This document shows, piece by piece, positions 46,331 through 57,897 of a stretch of DNA of 64,000 nucleotides. Every line of letters starts with the position of its first letter. Position 1 is the first letter of the stretch. Under the pieces are notes generated by a model that was not told where the DNA came from, ran no database searches, and was given only the letters and a program-made list of their open reading frames with translations. The position numbers and the translations under genes are program-made. The DNA comes from Actinernus sp. WN-2022 (Eukaryota > Cnidaria > Anthozoa > Actiniaria > Actinernidae): positions 134,070,022-134,134,021 of the forward strand of contig JAOWCC010001634.1 in assembly GCA_030867875.1 (NCBI GenBank), written 5' to 3'.

Positions 46331-46361
46331 TGCATTTTAATCTCAAATAGCAGATATTACG

Positions 46362-46574
46362 GTTGCGTCTACGAACAGCAATTTCAACGGTATTGACACA
46401 CACGCCTCACTTCAATGTAATGAAGCGCTATTCAAACCATCATTCTTGCATGACACCAACACCCTCTTAAAAAAGCACGACTAATTTAGATACACAGTTT
46501 GAATAGCGCTTCATTACATTGAAGTGAGGCATTTGGGTCAATACCGCTGAAACTGCTGTTCGTAGACGCCACTG
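46362..46574. mobile_element. Foldback MITE with about 80-bp arms
   Basis: GTTGCGTCTACGAACAGCA...CCTCACTTCAATGTAATG is inverted as CATTACATTGAAGTGAGG...GCTGTTCGTAGACGC around a central loop of about 60 bases. Confidence 0.88.
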
Positions 46575-46746
46575 TAAATCAGCTACTCGTAGCGTACGAG
46601 AAAGCAATTAGAGCTGAAGATTACCCTTATAGTGTGATTAGCTTAATCGGGTTTTAAATAACTGGCTCATGGTCTCTTACATGGTCTATTCCACTGAAGA
46701 CGTGAACCATCGCAAGTGTTTAACGAACTGTAGTGTTTGTTCTTAC

Positions 46747-46962
46747 CAGTGTGTTAATACACCGTGCGTTAGGATCACAGGAGTGATTTCCTTCCCGGCA
46801 TTCATCTACCTCGCTGCACACCTGCTTATGCGATTGCGCATGCGCAACGCTTATACCAGAAGGTGCGTTGCCACGGTAACCAGGTGGGCATCCTCCACAT
46901 TGATATCCAGGAGCGAGGTTGACACACGAAGCGTTGGTATAACAAGGGAAGGCCAGGTTACA
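46747..46962 (-). CDS. Exon: EGF-like domain 2 and start of calcium-binding EGF 3
   Basis: Phase is 0 in and 0 out (acceptor TTTACGCAG, donor GTAAGA). It encodes CNLAFPCYTNASC, then GYQCGGCPPGYRGN, with a loop before VCSEVDEC that starts a calcium-binding EGF (D-E-C...CDPNARCINTL). Two EGF domains share this exon, as in other thrombospondin genes. Confidence 0.94.
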
Positions 46963-47587
46963 CTGCGTAAAGAAAAATATGACAACCATTTGCTCCACAA
47001 TATAATGAGTAGGAACGTGTATACGAATCACTGAAAAATATTCAACAAAAATATATAACACTTAACAACATTGTACAACATTACTGTGGAACGACTTGCA
47101 ACTATATGGAAGCCAGGCTTCCATTGGTTGCGGTAAACTATATTGCTAAATAAGGAAAATAGTTGAAAATGGATTGTGTTTTTATTTGACATTATTTAGT
47201 CCTTTCTCTCATTATTAAAAAAATGAAATAACCTACTTGTGGCATGGAAATATGCACTTATATTTGTTTGCGGATATTATCTGTTCCTAGAAGTGAGCGA
47301 TTTATGAGAGTGAGAAGCCCGAGGAAACCTGTGAGTTCCGAGAACGGACAAATATCTATATTAAGATATATGCATCCCTCGGGCCTACAGTCCTCGGCTT
47401 GAATGCCGATCTGAATGCCAAGCTGAATGGCTCGGTTCTCGGTATTTAACTCTTACTTATTGTTACTTTGGCTCTGATTCACATATTCCCCTTGCATTTT
47501 AATGTATATTCCCCTCGACTTATTCCCTCATGCATCTCCTAGCAACTTAGAACTACAGAGAAGTAACATGAAAGAAGAAGATAGAAA

Positions 47588-47680
47588 ACAAAAACGGAAT
47601 TTGTTACGACCGGAATCGAACTCGAACCCTCGCTATCTTGATTTTTAGTCGTCTGTCATATCCACTTCACTACAGGCTAC
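47588..47680 (-). ncRNA. tRNA-like sequence, probable SINE relic
   Basis: On the minus strand a B-box (AGTTCGATTCC, complement of 47612-47622) matches the RGTTCRANNCC consensus. About 50 bases upstream an A-box-like TAGCCTGTAGTGAAGTGG is present, with an anticodon-loop-like CTAAAAA between. Stems are imperfect, so it is more likely a decayed tRNA-derived SINE than a working tRNA. Confidence 0.45.
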
Positions 47681-47840
47681 GTTGGTTGAAAGAGTCCAGA
47701 CAAAAAAAACAATACGAAACCTTATGAACAGTAAGCCTATACAACTATGCACTAGGAAAACAATGATCCTAATGATTTATAAAAAGAGGTATTGTTATTT
47801 CATGGCACGAGAAAACCTCGCCATTGTGAAAATAAGCATT

Positions 47841-47945
47841 ATATTGGCCTGGAGCGAGGGGGTATGGGATTTATTCACCTCGGGCTGCGCCCTCGTGCGG
47901 ACCACTCGGTGAGTAAATCCCACACCCTCTCGCTCCAGGCAAATA
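47841..47945. mobile_element. Foldback MITE
   Basis: GCCTGGAGCGAGGGGGTATG...ATTTATTCACC and its complement GGTGAGTAAATCCC...CTCTCGCTCCAGGC form a 33-bp stem around a G+C-rich loop. Confidence 0.88.
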
Positions 47946-48474
47946 TCCCTTAAATATTTCAAAGCAACAGCCGGAGCAGGTTATCGTATTTCTAATCCAT
48001 TTATTTTGCTACAACCCTTGTGCGCGCTACGTTCACATGAAGGTTATATGCACGTGATGCGATTCAACCAATCACACGGGAGAGAAAATCAGGCGTTGAA
48101 TGGTTAACAGATCACGTAACGAGATTGCACGCGCGAGAATGTTTTTGATAGGTTATTAGATTTTAATATCCTCTCATTCACCTTATTCATAATGGCATCA
48201 AAACGAGGCCAGTTGTCACAGGAAGAGAAAATATATAGTCGATGGCGGCAAATAACGTTAATTTCCTTATAATTATATGATACAAAAGAACACAACAGTG
48301 CGGTACGACATAAACCAAGACATTTCTGACCGACTACGATCTTTGGGACAGCTGCCCTCGCTCTGGTACCATTGTTACCAAACTTATTCCCGCGCGGTCA
48401 TGAGATAAGGTGCATGTAGTGAAAAAAGAGCTCGAAAACTTTGTTCCAAAGTAACCAAGTGTCAATCAACCCAC

Positions 48475-48602
48475 CTCGTTGATGTCACTGCATAATATGC
48501 CATTACCCTCGAAGCCATCAGGACACCCTTCACACTGGTACGTACCAGGTCCACGGTTACGACACGTCACGCCTTTGTAGCACGGCTTGGTTTGGCAAGC
48601 GC
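48475..48602 (-). CDS. Exon: EGF-like domain 1
   Basis: Phase is 1 in and 0 out, with donor GTGGGT. It encodes ACQTKPCYKGVTC, GTYQCEGCPDGFEGNG and the closing CSDINE. This matches the first EGF-like repeat of thrombospondins (NPCFPGVxC...CxxCPxGxxGNG...CxDIDE). DINE joins directly to the CNLAFPC start of the next exon. Confidence 0.93.
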
Positions 48603-49178
48603 CTAGTAATGAGGTTTGAGGTCAGAATTTTGCAGTAATTAATGACGCAAAAACAATCTTCAGGATCCTATGGTCCTGCTTCTTACGTTTACTTGTTCTT
48701 CATGTACGCTTGTGCTTCCGATGGGGAATCGGTTGAGATCTCCCGTGAAAGCAATTCTTATACGGCAAAACATAATGCAGATTTTTCTCACCAAATGTTT
48801 GCCACTCGTGGAAGGCACTCAGATTGGTAGCATCAAAGGTGACGGCGTACTAATGTAAATGCGGATGTCGTATGGACAAGAACGAATTTCCATAGCCGCA
48901 CTGTAACCATACAAGGACCGTGCTGCCGTTTTCAGTTATAGGCTGAACTTGGATAAACTCAAGTTCTGTTATTACGGTGAGGTTACTTCCAGGAGAAAAA
49001 GAGCTAGCACCCAACACTGTAGCAGCACCTCGCTCACAACGGCGATTCGCAAACCCTTATCGACTCTCAGCCAATAAAAGAAGGTGTAACACCTGTTAAG
49101 TTATGGCCTTGCTTTGTCACATGTTGGCCTTATAGTTTTAAAGTAATATTTTTAAAACAAACACGGCATTATACTCAC

Positions 49179-49373
49179 ACACACTGCTGTTAGTACATGT
49201 TCTACACAGTGAGCATTTAGGGTAGTTTCCTTGTTCAGCCCATTCATTTTCTAGGCACGGTACACATGTACTCTTTCTGTAGGTACTACTGTAACCAGTG
49301 GGACAGCAGTGGCACGTATCGGCACGAGACACATTGTTATAACTTCCCGGGATGCAGAGCTTACATGGGAATC
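49179..49373 (-). CDS. Exon: cysteine-rich module before the EGF array
   Basis: The acceptor is TTTCTGTAG and the donor GTGAGT; phase is 1 in and 1 out. The 65 codons contain PCKLCIPGSYNN, CCPTGYSS and CVPCLENEWAEQG, again CxxC/CPxG patterns of the ephrin-receptor-like fold, then CRTCTNSSVC. The last codon is completed across the intron to a cysteine that opens the next exon. Confidence 0.9.
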
Positions 49374-49791
49374 CTACAGAAACAAGGTAACAATTACAAT
49401 GATGATTAAACAAAACAAAAATAGAGTATCAAATGTTTATAACTGCTCCTGAAACACAAGGAAGACCATGTTTTTGTTAAACTGCAGACCGAAATCCCTG
49501 TCAGAGTCTTTGGAATTGCATATTTTTCGCACGCAGAACCTGTGGTCTAATCATGAAAGCGAGGTCGGTCAGTCCATTATGTTTTTTATCCTATTCCCGA
49601 CATTTTAAACTTTAGAAAAAATTCTTAAGTTAGGGATACCAATATTTTTGGGATTTTTTAAGGAAATAATAATTTGTTTTGTACCATTTCTATTTTTATT
49701 TTTAGTGAAAATGTAACACTTTCACATTGTTATAATTATGCACATTATGATGTAACCATTGTTATGTTACTTGCCGACATATCACTCGTAC

Positions 49792-49888
49792 CTGTGCCGT
49801 CGCTGTAAGTTCCTGGTTCACAGTCATACTTCTTGCCCTCGATGCAAACTCTGCCTCGTTCACATGGAACGCAATTTTCGGGACACCA
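49792..49888 (-). CDS. Exon: GCC2/GCC3-like cysteine-rich repeat
   Basis: The acceptor is GTGTTTCAG and the donor GTACGA; phase is 0 in and 1 out. It encodes WCPENCVPCERGRVC and CEPGTYSDGTG, typical of the CxxCxxG / CxxGTYS signature of GCC2/GCC3 repeats. The upstream intron is 12.8 kb, the downstream one 0.4 kb. Confidence 0.85.
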
Positions 49889-51080
49889 CTGAAACACATT
49901 TAAGATGGACCTTTAATAACGTTTTGCATGTATCTAAGCCTTTCTTTTCTTTGTTAAAAGACATCGTTCTTCCAGATGACCCCATCTGTCTTGCTTAAGA
50001 TTTGGCAGAGCTTAGTGTATAACAACTTATAACACTTGGAAAAGTGGTTTTTCTCTGACCTCAACTTAAGTATCCTTAAAGAGCACCTCATGATTTTAAA
50101 TATTAAAATATTTTGTTATCACAAATATCAATTCTACATCAAGTGAGTAGTTGAATGGTAGAATATTTCGTGATTTTTAATTTAGTGTTGCACCGTTATG
50201 AGTTATAGAGGTTTATATATCCAAAATGCTAATTATGTGACGTCTAACCAAGAGTCATTTATTATACACAAACATGTTGGTAGATATATTCTTAAAAATG
50301 GCATTCTGTCAATAAAACACAAGCATAAAGTCTCTAACTTTTAATATTCAAACTGAGCGCATATAATTGCATTTCAACTGAAATCAGTTAGTTTAAAAGT
50401 CGTCAATTCAAAAAGAAACCAAATATTCCGGCTATATAAAATATTTTTTGGGTAAAAATCTCCGCAAAAAATGTCATTTCAATAGACAAGGAATAAAACA
50501 GGAATTATTATATCATTCTAACTAACAAACATACAACGCGAAGCCGTCTTGCGAGCTCAATTGAATCAGTATGATTGCACATAATTCGAAAACGTTTCCG
50601 TTGGAGCCACGTATTGAAATATCAAGTCTTTAGCCGGATTAACTCATAGACAGTCTACTTTCTTTGATAGTTTCTTTCATTCGAAAATGACTAACCTGAT
50701 TCCAGTGGTTTGAATAGGAATTGAAATCTTAATAATAAAGGTCTTTATTTCAATCATAAGATAAAAATACATATCTTACGTTACAGTTAAAATTGAAATA
50801 TATACATATAAAAAGCTAAGACTGAATAATTATAAGTTATAAAGTTATGTTATAGTTAAAAATCAATCTATTTATATAAGATTTCTTAAAACGGTTTGTA
50901 TTCACTTTGGGCCGTAGGCTTGATTTGGATCGTAGTTTATATTGAGTGTTTTTTTTTAGGCATTAAATTATCGAGAGGATGCATATCTAAATTAGTTACT
51001 TTCTTAAAAATCCTTCTATCCTGCTTCTCTAGCAATTCCTTTATCTTACTTGGTTTTGATACGTACAGTCAAGACGCAAA
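49889..51080. other. Intron DNA, repeat-rich, no gene recognised
   Basis: 50080-50290 is the relative of 45885-46010. The rest is AT-rich with no recognisable protein. Confidence 0.5.
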
Positions 51081-51095
51081 CTTTGTCACGCGCGG

Positions 51096-51265
51096 AAAGG
51101 CAATTGCTGAACCGGCTCAGCAATTGCTGTTCGTTAACAGCAATTGTTGTTTTAGAAAACAGCAATCAGCAATATCGTTTTTCCGGCAAACAGCAATATC
51201 TTTTTTGAAAAACGCAATATCGTTTTTGTTGGTAAAACGGCAATTGCTGATTTACAGCAATATCT
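51096..51265. repeat. Cluster of CAGCAATTGCTG / CAGCAATATCG motifs
   Basis: GGCAATTGCTG, CAGCAATTGCTG, CAGCAATTGTTG, CAGCAATCAGCAATATCG, CAGCAATATC, CGCAATATCG, GGCAATTGCTG and CAGCAATATC follow one another with variable spacers. Several are self-complementary. It is neither a simple tandem repeat nor a coding segment. Confidence 0.75.
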
Positions 51266-52240
51266 CCGATATTCTGACGAGTTTGTACAAAATCGATGTT
51301 TTGCGTAATCGTATGCCAAATGGTTTGTTTTTGTTGACGTAGAGAGAGCCGTTATGGGGCGGCTTCCCAAGAATGAATGAGGGCCATTGAATAAACCAGG
51401 CCTGAATTGGAATTTAGTTTTTTTTAGCATAAAGAAAACTGGTGAATCTGGAGAAGTTTGACCTTTGGCGAAACCCGAGCTCAATATGACGATCGATCCC
51501 GCATATGCGTGCATATAGTAACGAAACTTCATGCTGTCCTTGCTACTTCACAGCTCGCTTATAACGCTTCTGCAAACCTTTATCGGAAACCTATACTTAA
51601 AATATTAGAACTAGCATGAATATGGAAGCCTCAACTTGCGACACAAAATAATAACAAAACGATTAGCGGTAGCTTGTTTAGTTCCCTGACCGACACGGGA
51701 CTCGCTTTAAAGTTTGCCGCTAAGCGCAAATCATAACAGTAAATAAACTTTAGCTTCTGTAGTTTCACATTTTCGGTATATCCTTGTATAGTTAAAAGTT
51801 TCGGCTGAAATTATTGCAACTGTTTGAAGTCCTGGCATGTTTTTCGAAAATTAAAATCTCAAGTTCTCGGAGTGTGAATTTTCACGTGCAATCAGTCAGG
51901 CGTGAACGTGACAGTCTGACTTTTGACGAGTCTGTCAAATCGCTGAAACTTTCTGCGAATGTAAACACAGTTTTGAAGCCAATTCGTAATGAAAAGACGT
52001 GCAAAAAACTTCTATATTCTTACCAGAAAACCTCTACTGGGAATGTGGTATTCATGTTGAATGCAAATTGCGCTTTAATACATTGAAAGTTTTCCAAAAC
52101 CTTCAAGGTCGAAATTAGCATATTACAATCGTCTCAACAATCGCTAAACGCACGTGCAAGTCAAAGACGCGGTCGAACTTCAAGTATCTGCAAAATCAGG
52201 GAAATACATGTAATCAATTAATAAATACTGCCACAAACAA
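51266..52240. other. No recognised gene
   Basis: A 90-codon plus frame (51814-52086) has no family feature. The sequence is otherwise ordinary intron DNA. Confidence 0.4.
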
Positions 52241-52244
52241 AATA

Positions 52245-52805
52245 AAAATGGTAAAAGACATCTCAATGTCTCTGACATGTCGCTTAAAGTAGCGATCTAG
52301 ACAGCCTTGAATTGTAGTGAGCTCCGCACTAGCTAGACGCAGTACCATACACTGGCAATCCGTAAGTTATATTAGGTAAAACTATACTGGAGAATAATTG
52401 ATCTACCTCTGACTGATTGTAACCCTCTAGATTTACGTAAAAATCTAAGAATAAATAGACATTTATTGGCCTTAATTAGCTTGCTATGCACGTGTGAGGT
52501 GAATCTACAGTCGTCCTGGAAAGTAACTCCCAGTAAAGTGAGTTCTTTGCATTGTGGTATGCTAGCTACTGTGGGAAATTCTTCTGTACATCCTTTCTTG
52601 CGAAACGTCAGCTCTTTACATTTGCTGGGATTGCTAGCCATAGAATTACGGCTGGACCAATCTAGGAATTGGCTTACTAGGTATCTAGAGCTATCACCGT
52701 TTTTGAAGCCGGCCTCCATGTGCTTTCTCCAAATCCGATGCAAATATTTTCCAAATTGAAAAATCCTGGATTTTTGAAAAATCCACTGAATTCTCGCCGC
52801 ATTGT
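52245..52805 (-). mobile_element. LINE C-terminal fragment
   Basis: The minus-strand frame contains WSSRNSMASNPSKCKELTFR, then CKELTLLGVTFQDDCRFTSH and KLIKANKCLFILRFLRK, the post-RT thumb/C-terminal segment of an L2/CR1-like LINE. A frameshift near 52415 is followed by LFSSIVLPNITYGLPVYG-like sequence in another frame. The 3' tail is not clearly seen. Confidence 0.8.
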
Positions 52806-52849
52806 TTCTTCTTACTGACATAGTACGGTCTCAGAAATAAAAGCCACCT

Positions 52850-53670
52850 CTTCAGTAAGACTACTATAGTATTTTAGAAGCTTTCCAAATGTTCGTCTCA
52901 ATATATATATTTTGTCATGCAGGAAAGACATAATTCAATCCTGCTGTTACCTTTCTAGCAATTATCTGCCATTCTCGCTATTAAATATGCGGTTGGAATG
53001 AGATTTTCCAAACATGTATCACGTCTACCTTCTCGTGGGTATGAGAGGATCTGGGTCGAGTGCTTTGTTCATCAATAATGCCCTGTCATTAGCCAATCAC
53101 ATGCATGGACTTTGTACTGTGCACGAAGTTTGAACATTAAAACTAAATAAACGTCAGGTGCACTTTAAGCCTACGCGACAATACCGTAAGGGAGTATGCC
53201 GGGGTAAATCGATCCCTAAATATTTAAAACAGTATATGCTTCAACTCCATACGGATGGCAGAGTTCTTCAGGATCAAACTTGAGATATTTAGTGATCGCT
53301 ACCCATGCTCCCTTTCGGTCTTATCGCGTAGACCTAAGGCTTTTTATCCGACGTTTTCTGTGAATGGCTGCAACCGAAGAGTCCTAAAAGGCTACTACAG
53401 ATAGCCAGTACATGTGCCTATAATTGTCTCGTTTAGGCTCTATCTAAATATTGTAACTCAGTCTCAAATGGTAAGAATAAACTTATTGTTGTTGATTCGG
53501 ATTTCTCCCGTATAAAGTTTTGTTTTGGAGGATCTTCCTGCCTTGATACTCCTGTTTCATTTATACTCTCTTGGTCAGCAGCTTACCGTTGTATTACACT
53601 TGACATATGTGTAGGGTGGACACGGGAGCGCCATCCCGTTTTTACACAACTGTTGGGATCAAGATATAGG
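52850..53670. other. No recognised gene
   Basis: Some locally open frames between 53480 and 53660 but no identifiable motif. Confidence 0.4.
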
Positions 53671-53673
53671 TTA

Positions 53674-54440
53674 ATGCCTGTTCAAACGGATGCAACATGT
53701 TGGCACAATATCATGCAAGATTGTTGGATGCAACATGTTGGATCCGTTTGAACACCCTGTTGGACGATGTTGGATGATGTTGGACAATGTTGCATGGAGT
53801 TTGAAACTAGTCAAACTTTTCATCCAACATCGTCCAAGATTTCTTTTGTTATCGTGATCGATGAAGCATGTCCCAACATGTTGGATCCGTTTGAACGGCT
53901 TTCCCAACAATGTTGGACTCGCGCACGCGCACTTCATTCGTCATTCGCGCTGTATCCATGGATATTTGATTTTGTTTACTAACAGACGATCAGGCGATCA
54001 TTTCAGTTTGCACCATGATGGCGGAGAGTGAAGTACTTTCAGAAGATTTTGAGCAGGAAAACAGGAGCAAAACTCCTACAAATGGAAAAAGTAAGGCTGC
54101 AAACACAGGGAAAGAAAAGTGCAAGACCAGAATTATTAAAGTGGTCAGACGCCGAAGTTGACGAACTGCTAGATATGTTAGAAGAGAGAGTTTGCCTTTG
54201 GGACGTTTCAAGCAATGATTATCACCTCAGGAACAAGAGAGAAAGGGCCTACGAGGAGATGCAAGAAAGACAAAATATAACTATCTCAGACATAAAAGCC
54301 AAAGTAACAGGCTTACGAGCTCAACTCGGCCGAGAAATCGCAAAGATGAAGACTGACGTAACAGCACCTTCGGAATCCTTTGCGATATAACAGTACTATC
54401 CAACATGTTGAATTAATGTTGGATCCGTTTGAACAGGCCT
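53674..54440. mobile_element. Short PIF/Harbinger element with TTA target duplication
   Basis: The left end ATGCCTGTTCAAACGGAT and the inverted right end ATCCGTTTGAACAGGCCT form imperfect 25-bp termini. TTA flanks both edges (53671-53673 and 54441-54443), the 3-base duplication expected of PIF/Harbinger. The left 250 bp holds many CAACATGTTGG-type palindromic subrepeats. It carries a MADF-like ORF but no transposase. Confidence 0.85.
54015..54390 (+). pseudogene. MADF/Myb-like ORF inside the Harbinger element, frameshifted
   Basis: ATG at 54015 (MMAESEVLSEDFEQENRSK) precedes a frameshift near 54110. The second frame encodes LKWSDAEVDELLDMLEERVC, LWDVSSNDYHLRNKRERAYE and EMQERQNITISDIKAKVTGL, then RAQLGREIAKM. 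The tryptophan and leucine spacing fits a MADF/Myb-SANT DNA-binding domain, the usual second ORF of Harbinger elements, which helps transposase reach DNA. The stop at 54388 lies about 50 bases before the right terminus. Confidence 0.7.
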
Positions 54441-54939
54441 TTAGGACATTAAAAGCCGATCAATCTAACGAGGATTTTAAATCTGAATGAATTTCGATCA
54501 TAAGAACTTCCCTATTCAGACAGGAAACCCAGATATAGAATATTCAGGAATTCATCAATATCTACACATCTATAAAATATCAATTGTGTGTAAGTTTTAG
54601 GTGCATTAGAGGTAATTATTTAATACTATTCTTATCAGTGTAATTTTACCAGTTTTATTTTTACGGTGACAAATGTCGAATTTCCAATATTCCTTTTCGG
54701 AGAACGTCAGGAATCATATAAAGAAACTTCTCAGTCCGGCTGAGTTGTCGATTTTGACAAAACGTGTATAAAAGCGTTCTTTCCTCTCCTAGTGTCAAAT
54801 AAATGACATTACAAATAAATGATGAGAACTTTTATAGCATCAAGCAGCACTTAAAAAACGCAGCCAAAACCAGGGGTATAGATGGTTTGCACATGACGTC
54901 ACGACGGCCATGTTGGTGTACCTTTAACAATAGATTATA

Positions 54940-55760
54940 ACGAAAGTCATGCTCGTTGGAAGCAAACGCAAAATTTCGGCGCTTGATCGCGATATAAGCA
55001 TTGAGGTGAATAACACGAAACTGCAGTCAACTAAATCGATTAAACTACTTGGTGTACATATTGACAAATCATTATCATGGAATATCCACATTGATTATAC
55101 TGAAAAGAAGGTTTCGCAACGCATCGGATTACTTAACCGCAACAAAAGGTGCATACCTCATGCAGAAATAATACTATTTTATAATGCACTAATTAAGCCT
55201 GTGATCGAGTACTGTGCCACAGTTTGGGGTGGCTGCTCCATAGAAGGTAAGTACCGCCTTCTTAGATTACAAAAACGAGCTGCTCGAGCTATCTGCACTT
55301 AGCCCTTCCGTTCCTTTATTTAATACACTTAGCTGGATTCCTATCCATGAAGTCTGTAATTACTTGAGCTGTATTTTAATGTTTAAGATCTTAAATGGCT
55401 ACGCACCAGCCTATCTTTCAGATGACATTAAACCTATTAAGAAAGTACACAGAATGCACACTAGCTCGTCTAGGTTTAATGTGCAGATTCCAAAGATATC
55501 CCTAACAACAGCAGGCGGCAGATCATTTGCTTTTAGAGCCTCATCAATACTTTTATAGTATTTTATTGCAACAGAAGTTAATTGACCATTTTAAAGTTTA
55601 GCATTTCGTAATTCACTTATCTTAATCTCTCAGTCTCTATTCAAGATATATGTACTCATTCAATTACTAGATTAGATTAGATCTATTTAGCTACATGTTA
55701 TTAGTTAGTAATTGTTGTTCTGGTTTTAATTGTATTTATAATATAAATTATGGGATCATC
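54940..55760 (+). mobile_element. LINE C-terminal fragment
   Basis: 54949-55302 encodes MLVGSKRKISALDRDISIEV, STKSIKLLGVHIDKSLSW and ALIKPVIEYCATVWGG, then LQKRAARAICT. 55364-55558 continues FKILNGYAPAYLSDDIKPI after stops. This is the post-RT part of an L2/CR1-like LINE, 5'-truncated. Confidence 0.82.
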
Positions 55761-55872
55761 CTAAGAACGTGCGATTTGATGGGATGCTCAGCAGAAAAAA
55801 TCAAGCACGCTGAGCAAAACGTATCGGTAATTGTTTTTCGCGACGGAGATAATTTTTAAACTGGGAAGAAAG

Positions 55873-56045
55873 CATGTCCGACTTTGAGTTGTTAAGGTGT
55901 GTTGAAGAAGAGGAAAACAAAAGTCGCTTCCCAAAACTAAAAGAAAATGATCGGCGAGAGAATTTAGGGCTTCGTACTCTAATGCGACCACAAAAAGGGA
56001 TGCTAAAACGTTTGAAGTTGAGAAAAGCAATGCCCACATTCTAAT
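55873..56045 (+). pseudogene. N-terminal fragment of a recombinase-type (DUF3504-like) ORF
   Basis: Starts MSDFELLRCVEEEENKSRFP, then a KATK-like basic run that appears split between two frames (NATTKRDAKTFEVEK). It resembles the N-termini at 1045 and 14118. No catalytic part follows. Confidence 0.35.
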
Positions 56046-56049
56046 ACAG

Positions 56050-57300
56050 TATTACTCATTGACGGTTTGATATAAAAAAAATATTGCATTTAAGAAAAAT
56101 GTGGTTTTCTTAACAGCCGGTGTATTTATAAACGAGTGGAAAGTGACAACACAACAACAAGACATAACTCACCAAGAACTCGACGATAACTGTAATATGC
56201 CTGCTTTATGCTGAAACCTGAACAGTGACTGATTGCGAAGAATACAATGGGGTTCTCTGGTTTCATGTAGAAATTCGTTTGAGAGGTTCCTGAATGTCCC
56301 TGAATGAAAAACGGGCGATAAAACTTGCAAAGAACCCAGGTATAATATTCTGGTGTTGAGTTTATGAGAATTCTGCTTGCCAAAAAATTAACAGAAAAAC
56401 ATTGATTTTCCATCAGAAGATTCAGAAGCATTTGGATAACTAGACTGTAAAACAATCCATTTTATAACGAAGGTCTGTTGAGAACGAGCACAAAGCTGGC
56501 CGAGAGTCAAATTGTGTGGTGTGACAATATTGGGGCCTGAATCTAAGTGAAAAGGGAACTGACACGTGTTGACATGAGTTGACTTTTGCACACTGTTTCT
56601 CGACACACTTTCTTGCTTTTAATAGGGACTGTTTTGTAGTCTGTTGGGTAACACAGTTTGTAAGAAAATGTTATTTCATGACTAAACAATATGGCAGCCA
56701 GAAGTCAACTCTGTTTATTGCATAAATTAAATATAAAATATAGACAGGAAACTTATTTGCAGCATTATTTATTTATTTATTTATGACATTTGGATCCTGC
56801 AGGGTCACATGAGGACAAACTAGGATGTAAACAGTATTGGTTACAAGTCCATGTAGTAATTTACGCTCTGAAATGGACTACCTGTGATTGGCGAATCCCC
56901 AGGGGGGACTCCTATATGAAAGTGATACGTATGATTGGCCATCACCCCAAAATGACCCCTAAAATGTACACATCAATTAACAGATCAGACTAGAAATTCG
57001 TCATGATTTTGCCCCCTAAAAGGTACGGCCAAACACCCTATTACCTCAATATAGGGGAATACCCCGGGGGAAAATCCCAGCCCAAGCCCCTCTTCTGTCC
57101 CCACTGTTTTCCCATTACCACTAAAATCCACCAGTAATTCTCCGCTATTGTCCCAGGGTAGTTGGGGTCTGGGGCTTTTCACTGACTAGTGCATTATACT
57201 TATAGCCAAGAGAAAATAAGTTCCAGATTGAGAACAAAATAGAGAAAATACCACAAGCGCTCTGAAGGAAATGAAAATCCGAAGAATTCCACAATTATCA
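56050..57300. other. Repeat-rich DNA, no gene recognised
   Basis: A TTTA run lies at 56766-56784. 56990-57180 is G+C-richer repeat-like sequence with CCCCGGGG and CCCAG blocks. Frames show no motifs. Confidence 0.45.
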
Positions 57301-57314
57301 AGTTGAAGCCCTGA

Positions 57315-57560
57315 AGATAATAATAATAACTTTATTTCAGTGTCAAATGAGAATAGCAGGTACAACCACCAAGTGGGGACACTGGAAATTACAAAATAAT
57401 TAACTCGTGAAATAATTATGGTTTAACTTTAAGAATATATTCAATAGTTTTAAGAATCCTAAGCTTTGTTTCTATAATAAGATTTACATCATATAAAAAT
57501 ATATCCATTACTTTAATATTCAGGATTCTAATAATTGAGGAGTTGAGTGCACAAGGGGCA
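57315..57560 (-). mobile_element. LINE 3' end (inverted), with ATT tail
   Basis: ATAATAATAATAACTTTATTTCA read on the minus strand is a poly-adenylation-like signal followed by a TTATTATTAT simple tail, as in 5'-truncated L2/CR1-like LINEs. No coding part. Confidence 0.45.
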
Positions 57561-57680
57561 CAAATGACTCCTTATGATGCCCCAGAAGATAGAGTACATG
57601 CATGAAGATAGAGAGAAAGAATGGGGTGGATTACACTCGCCGGCTGCCATGCCATCGGGCCTCATGCATGTCATGAACAT

Positions 57681-57897
57681 TTCGCACAACCCTAGTTTTT
57701 GAAACAGCTAAAGCTCTTTCTATGAGATATTTTCATGATTTACTCTGCGACGAGAGTGCAGTGAAAGTCAGATTTGGCATAAATACCGCGTCAATTTGTA
57801 TGAATAATGCAGCACCTTACCTGCACTGTGAACTCCACGTGGAGAAACGAAGAAGTGCCCGCGGTATTAGCTGGCAGCGGATACAAGCAGGCATGGC
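57681..57897. repeat. 217-bp direct repeat, copy 1
   Basis: Matches 58400-58616 with only a few base changes, 719 bases apart. Starts TTCGCACAACCCTAGTTTTT and ends near GGTATTAGCTGGCAGC...GGCATGGCA. Function unknown. Confidence 0.9.

Noticed and set aside
48192..48272. Short plus-strand start MASKRGQLSQEEK as a transposase N-terminus
   Set aside because: Only 26 codons, with no downstream continuation or termini; insufficient.
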